A stretch of DNA of 64,000 bases from Sphaeroforma sirkka (GCA_001586965.3 LUCW03000005.1:379501-443500); one strand, 5' to 3'. Shown: positions 16,793 to 27,158, counted from the stretch's first letter. Notes: generated from the sequence alone by a model not told the origin. Program-made: numbers and translations.

Positions 16793-18615
16793 GTGTGGCA
16801 GGCTGGGCCCCTGCCAGCGACGGCGATGTAGCAGGCTGGAGGCAGCTGGCGAGCCTTGACCCCCCCTTGCCAGCGACGTGTAGCAGGCTGGCGGCAGCTG
16901 GCGAGCCTTGACCCCTTGCCAGCGACGTGTAGCAGGCTGGAGGCAGCTGGCGAGCCTTGACCCCTGCCAGCGACGTGTAGCAGGCTGGCGGCAGCTGGCG
17001 AGCCTTGACCCCTTGCCAGCGACGTAGCAGGCTGGAGGCAGCTGGCGAGCCTTGACCCCTGCCAGCGACGTGTAGCAGGCTGGCGGCAGCTGGCGAGCCT
17101 TGACCCCCCTTGCCAGCGACGTGTAGCAGGCTGGCGGCAGCTGGCGAGCCTTGACCCCCCTGCCAGCGACGATGTAGCAGGCTGGCGGCAGCTGGCGAGC
17201 CTTGACCCCTTGACCCCTTGCCAGCGACGTGTAGCAGGCTGGCGGCAGCTGGCGAGCCTTGACCCCTTGCCAGCGACGTGTAGCAGGCTGGCGGCAGCCG
17301 GCGAGCCTTGACCCCCTGCCAGCGACGATGTAGCAGGCTGGCGGCAGCCGAAGAGCCTTGACCCCCATGCCAGCGACGTGTAGCAGGCTGGCCCCTGCCA
17401 GCGACGTGTAGCAGGCTGGCGGCAGCTGGAGAGCCTTGACCCCTGCCAGCGACGTGTAGCAGGCTGGCGGCAGCTGGCGAGCCCTGACCCCTTGCCAGCG
17501 ACGTGTAGCAGGCTGGCGGCAGCTGGCGAGCCTTGACCCCCTTGCCAGCGACGTGTAGCAGGCTGGCGGCAGCTGGCGAGCCTTGACCCCCTGCCAGCGA
17601 CGTGTAGCAGGCTGGCGGCAGCCAGCGAGCCGTATGACCCCTTGCCAGCGACGTGTAGCAGGCTACCCCCTGCCAGCGACGTGTAGCAGGCTGGCGGCAG
17701 CTGGAGAGCCTTGACCCCGTGCCAGCGACGTGTAGCAGGCTGGCGGCAGCTGGAGAGCCTTGACCCCCGTGCCAGCGACGTGTAGCAGGCTGGCGGCAGC
17801 CGGCGAGCCTTGACCCCCTTGCCAGCGACGTGTAGCAGGCTGGCCCCCTTGCCAGCGACGTGTAGCAGGCTGGCGGCAGCTGGAGAGCCTTGACCCCCGT
17901 GCCAGCGACGTGTAGCAGGCTGGCGGCAGCTGGAGAGCCTTGACCCCGTGCCAGCGACGTGTAGCAGGCTGGCGGCAGCTGGAGAGCCTTGACCCCCATG
18001 CCAGCGACGTGTAGCAGGCTGGCGGCAGCTGGCGAGCCTTGACCCCTTGCCAGCGACGTGTAGCAGGCTGGCGGCAGCTGGCGAGCCTTGACCCCCTTGC
18101 CAGCGACGTGTAGCAGGCTGGCGGCAGCTGGCGAGCCTTGACCCCCTTGCCAGCGACGACGTAGTAGCAGGCTGGCGGCAGCTGGCGAGCCTTGACCCCT
18201 GCCAGCGACGTAGCAGGCTGGCGGCAGCTGGCGAGGCCTTGACCCCCTTGCCAGCGACGTGTAGCAGGCTGGCGGCAGCTGGCGAGCCTGACCCCCCTGC
18301 CAGCGACGTGTAGCAGGCTGGCGGCAGCTGGCGAGCCTTGACCCCCTTGCCAGCGACGTGTAGCAGGCTGGCGGCAGCTGAAGAGCCTTGACCCCCATGC
18401 CAGCGACGTGTAGCAGGCTGGCGGCAGCTGGAGAGCCTTGACCCCGTGCCAGCGACGTGTAGCAGGCTGGCGGCAGCTGGAGAGCCTTGACCCCGTGCCA
18501 GCGACGTGTAGCAGGCTGGCGGCAGCTGGAGAGCCTTGACCCCCGTGCCAGCGACGTGTAGCAGGCTGGCGGCAGCTGGAGAGCCTTGACCCCCATGCCA
18601 GCGACGTGTAGCAGG
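16793..18615. repeat. Minisatellite: about 38 copies of a ~50-bp GC-rich unit
   Basis: Nearly the whole stretch between 16738 and 18747 is a tandem array. The unit reads GCCAGCGACGTGTAGCAGG, then CTGGCGGCAGCTGGCGAGCC, then TTGACCCC(C)T. I counted about 38 copies of the AGCGACG core; units run 47-52 bp, with a few short ones. Each unit contains the inverted arms GCCAGC and GCTGGC, so it can fold. Variants are grouped: the right end mostly has GGAGAGCC, the left end GGCGAGCC, which indicates local amplification. The array has few stops, so long reverse-strand frames (up to 720 codons) cross it in all three phases; these are not taken as genes. No gene is seen here. Confidence 0.95.
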
Positions 18616-18747
18616 GCAGTGGATCCATCGCTGCGGCGCCTGTAGTGCAGTGCCCGGCGAGTGTCCACTGCAAAAATAGATTTTGAATAAAGATGTTGCA
18701 CATACACACACCAGTAGTCATTTCCACACACCTCACAAAAATATAAA

Positions 18748-19044
18748 ATGGTCAACACCGTCGCCGATCGCCTTGAAGACTGGCTCTGCCGTGTACAGGG
18801 CGCCCTTGCATCCCCAGCAGTCGCCGCCTCTGCCCTCCCCGTGCGTTTCTCCTTCATCTTCAAGACGCTCCTCGCCGTAGACGACATCCCAGAGCCTACC
18901 CATGACTACATGGAAGGCCTCGTCCGCCTTGCAGAAGCCGCCCCGCCCTCGGCGGCGCTTGTTGACTACGGCTGTGATGACCTGCAGTATGAGTTTGCCT
19001 ATGCGATCCAGAAAAATGGAAGAGAAATAAATAATAATAAATAA
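18748..19044 (+). CDS. Small acidic protein of unknown function
   Basis: A 98-residue protein from the ATG at 18748, predicted mostly helical, with no membrane span. Its leader is AC-rich (CACATACACACACC) and carries ATATAAA just before the ATG. It is tandem with the kinase gene, 44 bp upstream of it. Not recognised. Confidence 0.55.
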   Translation: MVNTVADRLEDWLCRVQGALASPAVAASALPVRFSFIFKTLLAVDDIPEPTHDYMEGLVRLAEAAPPSAALVDYGCDDLQYEFAYAIQKNGREINNNK

Positions 19045-19088
19045 AAAAAACATTGTACTTTTGTGCACCTTTTTTTTATTTATAATAA

Positions 19089-20549
19089 ATGGATTCCTAT
19101 CGAATCATAGACATTGTGGGTAAGGGGTCTTTTGGGGACATCTACCGTGGGGTGGACAAAAGGGATGGGACTGAGATTGCCATCAAGGTAGCCAAGCTCA
19201 AAAAACTTAAAACCACCGCCTGCAAGAAGGCCCAGCATTTAAGCTTCAAGACAGCCACGGCCAGGGCAGCCGACGCGTCTCCACCGGCGTCTGTACCCAC
19301 CGCGAGGACACTCGAACTCCAGTGCTTTCAGGCCTGCTCTGTCCTCGACGGCGTCCCGTCCCTCATATTCAAGTTTGACAGACCCAATTACTCTGTCATA
19401 GGAATGAACAAGTGCGATGCGCGGCTCAGCATGCTCGCCAAACTAGTAAAAGACCCCTTGGACCGTGAGAGGATCGCCAGCCGGGTGGCCAAGAGCCTCT
19501 TTGCCACTCTGCGGGGCATCCACGAGCTCGGCTACGTGCACATGGACATTAAGCCAGACAACATCATGTTCAACTTTGAGGACCTCGCGAAATACTATGT
19601 GATTGACTTTGGGCTGTCGAAGCGCATAGGCGCCACTACGGCACCGAATGTCATCTGTGGCACGGTGCGCTACATGTCGCCAAACCGCCACAGGAACGAG
19701 CCGTACTCCAAGTACGAGGACTTTGACGCGCTCGCGTACTCACTCTACGACTTTATCAGAAAGGTGCCCTGGTGCCGGCCAGTGACGGGGCTCGACAAGA
19801 ACGAGATGAGAGCACATGTGTGCAAGATGAAAGAGTCATTCAAGTTCAGCGGTGGCCCGCCTGAGCTGAAGGCCTTTGCCAGGGCCATACATGCGGCACA
19901 CAAGGGGACCCCCCTCAACTACCCCGACCTAGACCGCCTGCTGGACGCGTGGGTCGCACGCACAAAGCGCCTCCCCGTGAGTTCACCCCTGCTGTCGATC
20001 CAGAAGATCCCCAAGGCGCTGACTGAGTCGTCCCTCAAGACCCTCAACCAACAAGAGGCGCTGGTCTTCTGTCTGGCCCCATACCACACTCTCTTCCTCC
20101 TCGAGGGCATCATAACTGGCACCACAAGCGGGACACACCGTGCATCGGTGATTGCAACGCTGGAAAAGTCGCTTCTGTGTGGCAAGATCAACCTGCTCCT
20201 AGAAAAGACGCTAGGCCTCCGTGTGCTGGGCGGCAGCTCACCGGCAATCCTCGTCAGGGACCTAGAGAGCATGTACCACGCCAAGCACTGGACGGGGCAG
20301 TACACAGCCATCATTTCAGAGGACACGTACCACGTTCTGTACAACTGCATCTCCATGGCCCGGATGTGCCATATCCTGATGGGCCGGCACATGCATCGCC
20401 CAGGGGGCCCAAAGCTCGTTGCCCAGTACACCAAGATCATGGTGCTGCTGTACTGCCTTGTGAACTCTGACTTTGGGCACGATGTGCGACGGCTCGACTT
20501 TGGCACAATGGATGTGTTTATCAATCCGTCGTCTCTGGTGAAGATTTGA
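19089..20549 (+). CDS. Ser/Thr protein kinase (virus CK1/VRK-like) with a C-terminal extension
   Basis: A 486-residue protein. The kinase domain is complete: glycine loop GKGSFGD (residues 11-17), AIK with Lys33, the catalytic loop YVHMDIKPDN (HMD at 151-153, in place of HRD), DFG at 173-175, then GTVRYMSPN. The HxDxKPxN loop and small N-lobe recall the poxvirus B1/vaccinia-related and casein-kinase-1-type kinases that giant viruses carry. An insert at about residues 45-75 is Ala/Thr/Pro rich. Residues ~285-486 form an extra domain with no recognised family. All catalytic residues are present, so it is probably active. Confidence 0.88.
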   Translation: MDSYRIIDIVGKGSFGDIYRGVDKRDGTEIAIKVAKLKKLKTTACKKAQHLSFKTATARAADASPPASVPTARTLELQCFQACSVLDGVPSLIFKFDRPNYSVIGMNKCDARLSMLAKLVKDPLDRERIASRVAKSLFATLRGIHELGYVHMDIKPDNIMFNFEDLAKYYVIDFGLSKRIGATTAPNVICGTVRYMSPNRHRNEPYSKYEDFDALAYSLYDFIRKVPWCRPVTGLDKNEMRAHVCKMKESFKFSGGPPELKAFARAIHAAHKGTPLNYPDLDRLLDAWVARTKRLPVSSPLLSIQKIPKALTESSLKTLNQQEALVFCLAPYHTLFLLEGIITGTTSGTHRASVIATLEKSLLCGKINLLLEKTLGLRVLGGSSPAILVRDLESMYHAKHWTGQYTAIISEDTYHVLYNCISMARMCHILMGRHMHRPGGPKLVAQYTKIMVLLYCLVNSDFGHDVRRLDFGTMDVFINPSSLVKI

Positions 20550-20613
20550 AAATTGCGTTAAAACACCTTCGGGTTAGGTGAAAGACGTAGACGATCCATC
20601 CATCTCCTTGAAC

Positions 20614-21282
20614 ATGACTTGGAAAGTATCTGGCATCAAGAGTCTGTTCCTGGGCAAGCACTCGGGCTACAAGAACCAGGGCGACAACGCAGTGGCCCTG
20701 GGCATTGAGTGTGGGCACGTGAACCAGGGCACCCACGCCATAGCCATAGGCACCCGCGCCGGCTACGAGAACCAGGCCCCGTACAGCACCGTGATCAGCG
20801 CCACCCCCGAGCCGACCAACACGTGTGTCCAGGGATCATTTGTTGTCAAGCCCGTGCGCAACGCGTCCGGCGTACACGAGCTCTACTACAACCCGCAGAC
20901 GGGCGAGGTCACGTACACCTCGTCGTCCAGTGTGACCAAGAACCTGTGTCCCGAGATACCGGTGGCGAAGATCGACGAGCTGCTCGCGGGGGTCCGCCGG
21001 CTGCACCTGCGGCAGTTCACCTTCAAGGAGCCGCGCGTCGACCACGACAAGGACGGCAAGCCGGTGTCGGTGCTCGAGTCCCACTACGGGTTCCTGGCCG
21101 AGGACGTGATGGCCGTGGCCAGGGAGCTGGCGGTGGTGGGCGCCGACGGCGAGGCCGCCGACATCAAGTGGAAGGACCTGACGGCGCTGCTGCTGATTCG
21201 AACAAACCGGCTCGAGGCCGAGATCGTGGCGCTGCACGAGAAGCTGGCCCCCAAGAAGCGGGCGAAGAAAACCTCGGCCTAA
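20614..21282 (+). CDS. Fibre-type protein: YadA-like head repeats plus S74 chaperone domain
   Basis: A 222-residue protein from the ATG at 20614. Residues ~10-60 hold three GxxNQGxxAxAxG repeats (SGYKNQGDNAVALG, GHVNQGTHAIAIG, AGYENQAP), the trimeric left-handed beta-roll seen in YadA-type heads. The C-terminal part (FLAEDVMAVARELAVV, then WKDLTALLLIRTNRLEAEI) is the intramolecular chaperone of endosialidase (peptidase S74) domain, which assembles trimeric fibres and then usually cleaves itself off. Related to the proteins at 40586 and 54360. Likely part of a capsid fibre or appendage. Confidence 0.8.
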   Translation: MTWKVSGIKSLFLGKHSGYKNQGDNAVALGIECGHVNQGTHAIAIGTRAGYENQAPYSTVISATPEPTNTCVQGSFVVKPVRNASGVHELYYNPQTGEVTYTSSSSVTKNLCPEIPVAKIDELLAGVRRLHLRQFTFKEPRVDHDKDGKPVSVLESHYGFLAEDVMAVARELAVVGADGEAADIKWKDLTALLLIRTNRLEAEIVALHEKLAPKKRAKKTSA

Positions 21283-21289
21283 AAAGGAG

Positions 21290-21312
21290 AAAACCCTAAA
21301 CCTAAACCCTAG
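21290..21312. repeat. Short telomere-like CCCTAAA tract
   Basis: AAAACCCTAAACCTAAACCCTAG in the gap before the beta-helix gene: about three imperfect CCCTAAA units in the same orientation as the tract at 27382. Confidence 0.7.
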
Positions 21313-21325
21313 AAAGAAAAGAAAA

Positions 21326-21355
21326 AAGCGAAATGTCCAGACGGCGATTTCGCTT
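21326..21355. promoter_or_regulatory. Inverted repeat AAGCGAAAT ... ATTTCGCTT before the beta-helix gene
   Basis: Two perfect 9-bp arms (21326-21334 and 21347-21355) separated by 12 bp, with a purine-rich A run on the left. The left arm is the AAAGCGAAAT element shared with the 9.1-kb and 50.1-kb promoters and lies about 82 bp from the ATG at 21410. Confidence 0.5.
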
Positions 21356-21409
21356 CTTATGTTGCATCAAACCTATACTCAAAAACCCAGCTACCAACCC
21401 CAATCCAAC

Positions 21410-22939
21410 ATGGCCACCAAGACTCTCTACCAGTGCGACTTTGCCCGTGGCACGGTGCGCATTACAACACCAGGCACTTACAAGCTCGCGGAGGACATTG
21501 AGTTCAACCCCAACCCGGCCAACGACTTCAATCCCGAGGCCGCAGACCTGCTCCCGTGTGGCGAGTACGCCTCCCGTGCCTACTCCCTGGGGTTCTTTGC
21601 GGCCATCACGATCGAGTGCTCGGACGTCGTGCTGGACCTGGGTGGCAAGACGCTCAAGCAGAGCAAGGCCTTCAACACCCAGCAGCGCTTCTTCTCATGT
21701 ATTGAGATCAGCAAGGCCCCGTTCATAACGGGACAGGGGCCCAACGACTTTGGTGAAAACGACGAGCTCGTCAGCAACGTGGTCATCAAGGACGGGCAGC
21801 TTGGCCTGACCTCCCACCACGGTATCCACGGCAACACGATGGACAATGTGGAGATCCTGAACGTCCACATATCACAGTTCGAGGTCGCGGGCATATCGCT
21901 GAATGGGGCCAAGCGCCTACTGATCGCCAACTGCATCGTCGGCAACTCGGTGGCCAGCGTGCCGATCTCGAGCGCCTACTCGCAGGCCCGCTTCCTGCAC
22001 CCCATCCTCAAGCAGCTCGTCCTCGAGGACGGCGAGCGCTGTGTGACCATCCGGGGACAGCACATCCCCATCAAGACGATCTACGCCAGCCTAGTAACCG
22101 AGATGAACGCGACCTTTGTGGAGATTATGACAGACAAGCCCGTGGCCTCTGCCGTGTTCAAGAACAGGAACGCGTCCATGCTCAGCGACGGCAACGCGTA
22201 CGGCATCTTGGTGAACCGCAAGGGACTGGCCGTGGGCGACTTTGTGGACGACCTGGACTTTGAGTCTGCCGATGCGGCACACAGTGTCATTATCAGGAAC
22301 ACGCGCGTGGAGCGCATCAACAGTGAGGCCATTGAGATCCGAGGGCTACAGTACATGGCCAAGGCCAGGGCGGTGGCCGCGGGCGAGGAGAACGAAGGCT
22401 ACGGGGACGCAGGCGTCGTCACGGACCCGGTGGGAGCCGTGTTTGACTTTGAACGAGTAAGCAACCCCGTGCACCGCACGTACGAGGGCAACGTCCTCTC
22501 TAACGCCCAGCTGGCGGTCGGCAAGTATGAGGCCGAGCCCAAGCGGTCCTACATGCCTGAGGAGGTCCTGCAGTGGGCGGCGTGCGGTGGGCCCTGGACA
22601 CACGATGACACCTTTACCCTGACTACGGGCAGCGACTCCATGGGCCACACCATGAAGGGCAACCTGGGTGTGTTCATGTCCGGGGTGGCATGCGTGTCGC
22701 TGGTCGACATTAACATCCGCGACATCTACAACAGCGCCGCCGACCATGCCGAAGCGGCCAGTTCAAAGGGCATGAACACGTGTGCCGTGTGCCTCACTAC
22801 CTGCCGCGACGTGGTCATGTGCGATGTCAAGGCGACGGACGTGTACAGCAAGCACTTTGCGAGCGCGTTCAACGAGGTCACCAACGTCGATCGCGTGATC
22901 AAGCACCAGTGCACTGAGAGCAACATTTACGTGATATAA
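21410..22939 (+). CDS. Right-handed parallel beta-helix protein
   Basis: A 509-residue protein; an in-frame ATG at 21359 would add 17 residues, but the promoter element spacing favours 21410. The sequence has the rhythm of a pectate-lyase-like beta-helix: ITIECSDVVLDLGGKTLKQ, then HGIHGNTMDNVEILNVHISQ, then AGISLNGAKRLLIANC, and later HSVIIRNTRVERINSEAIEIRG. Such proteins bind or cut polysaccharides or serve as virion spikes. No signal peptide. I see no certain catalytic residues, so a structural or glycan-binding role is as likely as a lyase. Confidence 0.7.
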   Translation: MATKTLYQCDFARGTVRITTPGTYKLAEDIEFNPNPANDFNPEAADLLPCGEYASRAYSLGFFAAITIECSDVVLDLGGKTLKQSKAFNTQQRFFSCIEISKAPFITGQGPNDFGENDELVSNVVIKDGQLGLTSHHGIHGNTMDNVEILNVHISQFEVAGISLNGAKRLLIANCIVGNSVASVPISSAYSQARFLHPILKQLVLEDGERCVTIRGQHIPIKTIYASLVTEMNATFVEIMTDKPVASAVFKNRNASMLSDGNAYGILVNRKGLAVGDFVDDLDFESADAAHSVIIRNTRVERINSEAIEIRGLQYMAKARAVAAGEENEGYGDAGVVTDPVGAVFDFERVSNPVHRTYEGNVLSNAQLAVGKYEAEPKRSYMPEEVLQWAACGGPWTHDDTFTLTTGSDSMGHTMKGNLGVFMSGVACVSLVDINIRDIYNSAADHAEAASSKGMNTCAVCLTTCRDVVMCDVKATDVYSKHFASAFNEVTNVDRVIKHQCTESNIYVI

Positions 22940-22949
22940 GTATCAGAGC

Positions 22950-23381
22950 CTAGGCCAGACGCGCCTTGAGGTCAATGAGGCTCTTGGTGAGGAAGAGCAC
23001 CGCTAGCAGTAGGACAACAATAATAAACGTCATAAACTTTGTATTCGAGTTTGAGTGTAGGCGCTTGCACAGCGCACATGAATCAATGTGGCTGTTGACC
23101 ACACTGCACTTGTAGTGCCTGGCGTCCAGCAGCAGGTCCACGTTCACGTATGCACACTTTTCCGGTTCTGGGGCCTGGAGGTGGGTGACCCGCCGACTGG
23201 GCCTGAGGCTCCGCTGCCGTCGCGGGGGCGCCGTGGGCTGTTGCTCGCTGTAGGCGTGGTAGTGGCCGCCCCCACCACCGCCCATGGAGGAGCCGGAGCT
23301 GATGTCCGGCTGCTGCGGCGCCCTTGGGGGGGACTGCAGCGGCTCATAGAACTCTGCAAACGATTTCCGACTTGCATACAT
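22950..23381 (-). CDS. Tail-anchored membrane protein
   Basis: A 143-residue protein from the ATG at 23381; another in-frame ATG at 23423 would add 14 residues. The second ATG is preferred because its leader AAAAAAAACATTGCAGAAA is almost that of the glycosyltransferase gene at 9751. The N-terminal 80 residues are Pro/Gly/Ser-rich with a GGGGGG run; then comes a small Cys-containing segment (CSVVNSHIDSCALCKRL) and a C-terminal span (FIIVVLLLAVLFLTKSL). It is just downstream of the topoisomerase II gene on the same strand. Function unknown. Confidence 0.6.
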   Translation of the reverse strand: MYASRKSFAEFYEPLQSPPRAPQQPDISSGSSMGGGGGGHYHAYSEQQPTAPPRRQRSLRPSRRVTHLQAPEPEKCAYVNVDLLLDARHYKCSVVNSHIDSCALCKRLHSNSNTKFMTFIIVVLLLAVLFLTKSLIDLKARLA

Positions 23382-23441
23382 TTTCTGCAATGTTTTTTTT
23401 ATGTCTACCACAACCTTAACCATAAAATATTTTATTTCTGT

Positions 23442-26400
23442 TTATTCTCTAGTAGCCACACATACGGCCTCGAGGTCCGCGAGCCACATGTCCTTGGGGG
23501 TCTGCGCCTTGATCTCGGCGAGGGCGGCGTGGCACGCGGCGAGCGTCTCCACCAGGGCGGCCATGTTCTGGCGGCTCAGGGCCCGCAGTGGCATCTTGGT
23601 CAACATGTCATCTGGACAGTGGGTGGAAACAATGGTGTGAGTAACCCTATAGCAGATGGGACGTCACATGTGCTATATACTATACACAACATACGGGACC
23701 AAAAAACAGTACAACATGCGGGACCAAAAAAAAAAACAGTACAACTTACAGTGCTCGCCGAGCTGTGCCCTGAGAGCGCCCTCGTCGCCGCCAATGTCGA
23801 TCGTCTTGTCCAGCACGCCCTGGAGGAACGCAATCTTGGCCTCCAGTGCCTCGATCTCCCTGGCCTTTGTGGCCTCCAGGTGCTGCTTGCGGGCCACGTA
23901 CAGCGCCATGCGCACGGCAAAGAAGTCCTCCACAATGGCCGCGGGGTCCGTGTACGTGCGCAGCGCGCCCCGGGCGTCGAACAGCACCATGTTCTGCATC
24001 GACAGCTGGCTCGTGAGCCCCAACATGTCCACAATGCGCTTGTCGGACGGCGGCTCCAGTACAGTGTCCTTCAGGAACACGTGGAACTCGACCTCGGTGT
24101 CGGTATGGTGCTCGGTGTACTCGGCGACGATGCCCGCGCTGGACGCCAGCAGCTTCTCCAGCTTGTCCTTGACCGTGCGCACCCACACGCCAATCGGCAG
24201 CTCCGTGATCAGCACCACCAGCTGGTCCTGGCCCCCCTTCACAGCCTTGGCCTTGGCCTTGGCCTTGCCCTTGGCCTTGGCTTTGGTCCTGCGGTGGAGC
24301 GCGCCAGCCGTCGTGACCTCGTACGAGCCGGTCGTCGTCACGGCCAGCATGCGGCCAGACGCATCGCAACGAGGCTCCACGGTCCCTGTAAAGCCCCGGA
24401 AGCTGGGCACGAGCTCGGGCACTGGGGCGCCGTTGAGCATCGCTCGGAGGACGGCGCAGAGGTCGGCCACTGCAAAGGACGGGATGAGGGTCGCATAGCC
24501 GGTGCCGATGCCGATGGCGCCGTTGACAAGCACCATGGGGATGATGGGCACAAAGTGCAGTGGCTCAATGGGCTTGCCCTCCTCGACCTGGGGGGTGAGC
24601 ACGGCGTCGTCCTCGACCCTGAAGATGGCCCTTGTCCAGGGCGCGAGGCGGGTGTAGATGTACCTGGGGCTCGCGCAGTCCTTGCCGCCCTCGAGGCGGC
24701 TGCCGAACTGCCCGGACGGCACCAGCAGCTCGAGGTTGTTGGTGCCCACATAGTTCTGGGCCATGCACACAATGGTGGAGAACAGGCTCGCCTCACCGTG
24801 CTGGTAGGCGGTCTGCTCGGCGACGCTGGCGCCGAACTGGGCTACCTTGATGTCGGCGGTCAGGTTGCGCTTGAGCGCCACGTGCAGGACCTTGCGCTGG
24901 CCAGGCTTGAGTCCGTCCACAAGGGATGGGATCGCCCGCACGTTGCTGGCGACGGAGAACAGCAGCAGCTCGCGGTCGACAAAGTCGGCGACGGTCTTGG
25001 TGGCGCTCTGTGGGTCCATTGACTCGTGTGTTGCGGGCGCGTAGCCGGCGATCCACGTCTTGCGGTCCTGGACCCGGCCCTTGCTGAAGGCCAGCGCCAA
25101 CCTGTCGGCGTCGCGGGCCCGAGAGTACTCAAAGGTCTTGCAGTGCTCCGCCATCTTGGAAAAGTAGGCCTTGGCCTCGGCGGCCGTGTTGGTGCCCAGC
25201 CCCTTGTAGTACTTGACGCCGGTGCCGGAGGTGCCGTGCTCGGCGCACCAGGCCTCGTACGCCTGCGTGGAGAAGAAGCTGAGGCGGGTGCCGCGGTGGC
25301 TGGCCTTGATGACGGGGGTGATAAAGTCCTGCACAAAGCCCGGGCAGTTGGCCAGCAGCGACGGCCAGAACTGGAAGAAGAGGTTGAGCAGGAGGCCTGA
25401 GATGTGAGTGCCATCCAAGTCGCCATCTGTAAAGATCATGATCTTGCCGTAGCGCAGCGACGACGTGTCGTGGTAGACGGCGTCCTTGCGCAGACCCAGG
25501 ATCTTGATGAGGTTCTGCACCTCGGCGTTGGCCGCCACGACGGCGTTGGATGCCTGCTGCACGTTGAGCAGCTTGCCCCGCAGCGGGAAGACGCCGTAGT
25601 ACTTGCGCCCGACGACGCTGAGCCCACTGACGGCGAGGGTCTTGGCAGAGTCGCCCTCCGTCAGGATCAGCACACACTTGCTGCTCTCACGGGTCCCGGC
25701 GGCCTGGGCGTCGTCGAGTTTGGGGATGCCCGTGAGACGGCACTGCTTGCGGGCCGATGTCATCTGCTTGGCGATGCGCGACTGGTTCTTGGCCTCGGCG
25801 CTGGCAACCGCAAGCTGGGCAATGTCCGTGGAGGCGAGGATGCGCTTGACGACCTGGTCCGGGCTGGCGCCCATGTCGAACACGGAGCCCCAGCGGCCCT
25901 TGGCGAGAGTCAGGAAGCCCTTCATCTGGGAGTCAAATGTGGGGTTGCGGATGCGCGCGTTGACAAACAGCCACATGTTGCTCTTGACATGTTGTGCGCT
26001 CACCGTGGTCGACGTCGACTTCTTGGCCGTCAGCGCCGCGGCGAGCAGGTCCGCGAGACGCGAGGCGACGTGGTCGACGTGCGTGCCGCCGCGGTGGGTG
26101 GACACTGAGTTGACAAACGAGGTCTGGTGGAACTGCCCGTCGGGACTAGCCATGACGGCGACGTCCCAGTTACCGTCGCTGGAGACAAACTCGACGACCC
26201 TGGACCTGGGCTTGGCCAGTGGGGCGGTGTCGGCGGTGCTGTCGGGGGTGCTGGCTGTGGCGTCGGCGGCGTCGGCGGTGCTGGCGGGGGTGCTGGCGGC
26301 GGCGTCGGAGGAGTCCCCCAGCGCGTCAAGGTCCACAACGACCGTGTCCTCGGCCGTGTCGGTGGAGACATCGCCCTCGGGGGCCTCGTCGGACCGGGGC

Positions 26401-27158
26401 ACATAGAACTGGGGGTAGGCCTTGAAGCCCTTGCAGACGATGGCGTCGCCGTTGAACACGACCTTGACCTTGGGGAGGACGGCGGCCATGTCGTGGGCCC
26501 GCTTGCGGAAGATGGCCACGGTGGCGGCGTCCAGGCAGTCCTCCCCAAAGACCGCGACGTCGGGCACAAAGAGGAGAGACGTGTAGTCCTTGCGCTTGGT
26601 GCGACGTATCTTGGGCTCGGCACGGGTCTTCATGTTGTCTGCAAACACCTGGGTGTACACCGCGCCGCCAAAGCACGTCTCCACCTTGAACTTGCTGCTG
26701 AATATGTTGCAGAGCTTAGCGCCGTAGCCGTTGCGGCCGCCCGTGAAGCGCGACACGGAGTCATCGTAGTTTGACGAGGTCAGCAGGTGGCCAAAGATGA
26801 GCTCGGGAACGTAGACCTTCTCGACTGGGTGCAGCTCAACGGGGATACCCCGGCCCGTGTTGCGGACGGTCACGGAGTCAGCCGTCACGGTGATGGCGAG
26901 GGCGGTCGTGTCGTGGTGCTGGAAGTGGTTGTCGGCAGCGTTGACAAGGAGCTCATCGAATATCTTGTAGAGTGCCGGGGAGTACGCGACCTCCGCGTAC
27001 TCGATGCGGCCCGCGGTGTAGGCCAGGGGCATCGTCTCATCCACGCGCTCCACGGAGCCCACATAGGTGTCAGGGCGGTGCAGGATGTGGTCGATGGGGC
27101 TTTTTTTCTCGTACTGGAGGGCCAGCGAGCTGGACGTCGCGGAGTCGTCCACGTCCAT
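23442..27158 (-). CDS. TOP2: DNA topoisomerase II (eukaryote-type), with one intron
   Basis: A type IIA topoisomerase of about 1,192 residues in two exons (27158-23750 and 23611-23442). In order: GHKL ATPase (DELLVNAADN at 68-77, GGRNGYGAKL at 140-149), transducer with a low-complexity Ala/Ser/Thr/Asp insert at 282-312, Toprim (EGDSA at 501-505, DGDLDG at 578-583), the breakage domain with the catalytic Tyr at about 833 in SPRYIYT, and the coiled-coil end. Exon 2 supplies the conserved C-gate end YDMLTKMPLRAL...TPKDMWLADLEAV. It relaxes and decatenates DNA during replication. The eukaryotic C-terminal tail is absent, as in other giant viruses. The start is uncertain: the ATG at 27158 leaves a short but complete N-terminus. 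Confidence 0.92.
23612..23749 (-). other. Spliceosomal-type GT-AG intron in the topoisomerase II gene (138 nt)
   Basis: On the coding strand the donor is CACT|GTAAGT and the acceptor CTGTCCAG|ATGACA. The intron separates codons at phase 1, and the downstream exon continues with the conserved topoisomerase C-terminal sequence ending in TPKDMWLADLEA. The intron is A/T-rich compared with its exons and holds a direct repeat of GTTGTACTGTTTTTTGGTCC-like sequence. Spliceosomal introns are known in several large DNA viruses. Confidence 0.82.

Noticed and set aside
16725-18887. Reverse-strand frames of 720, 646 and 357 codons across the minisatellite
   Set aside because: All three phases stay open because the ~50-bp unit lacks stops; the translations are the same peptide in shifted phases, and there is no promoter or start context. 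Treated as non-coding repeat.
20578-20613. Upstream non-ATG start for the fibre gene
   Set aside because: An ATG at 20614 lies right before the head-repeat domain and there is no reason to prefer a GTG.
23088-25022. 644-codon plus-strand frame opposite topoisomerase II
   Set aside because: Antisense shadow running through the intron and a second gene; no family features.
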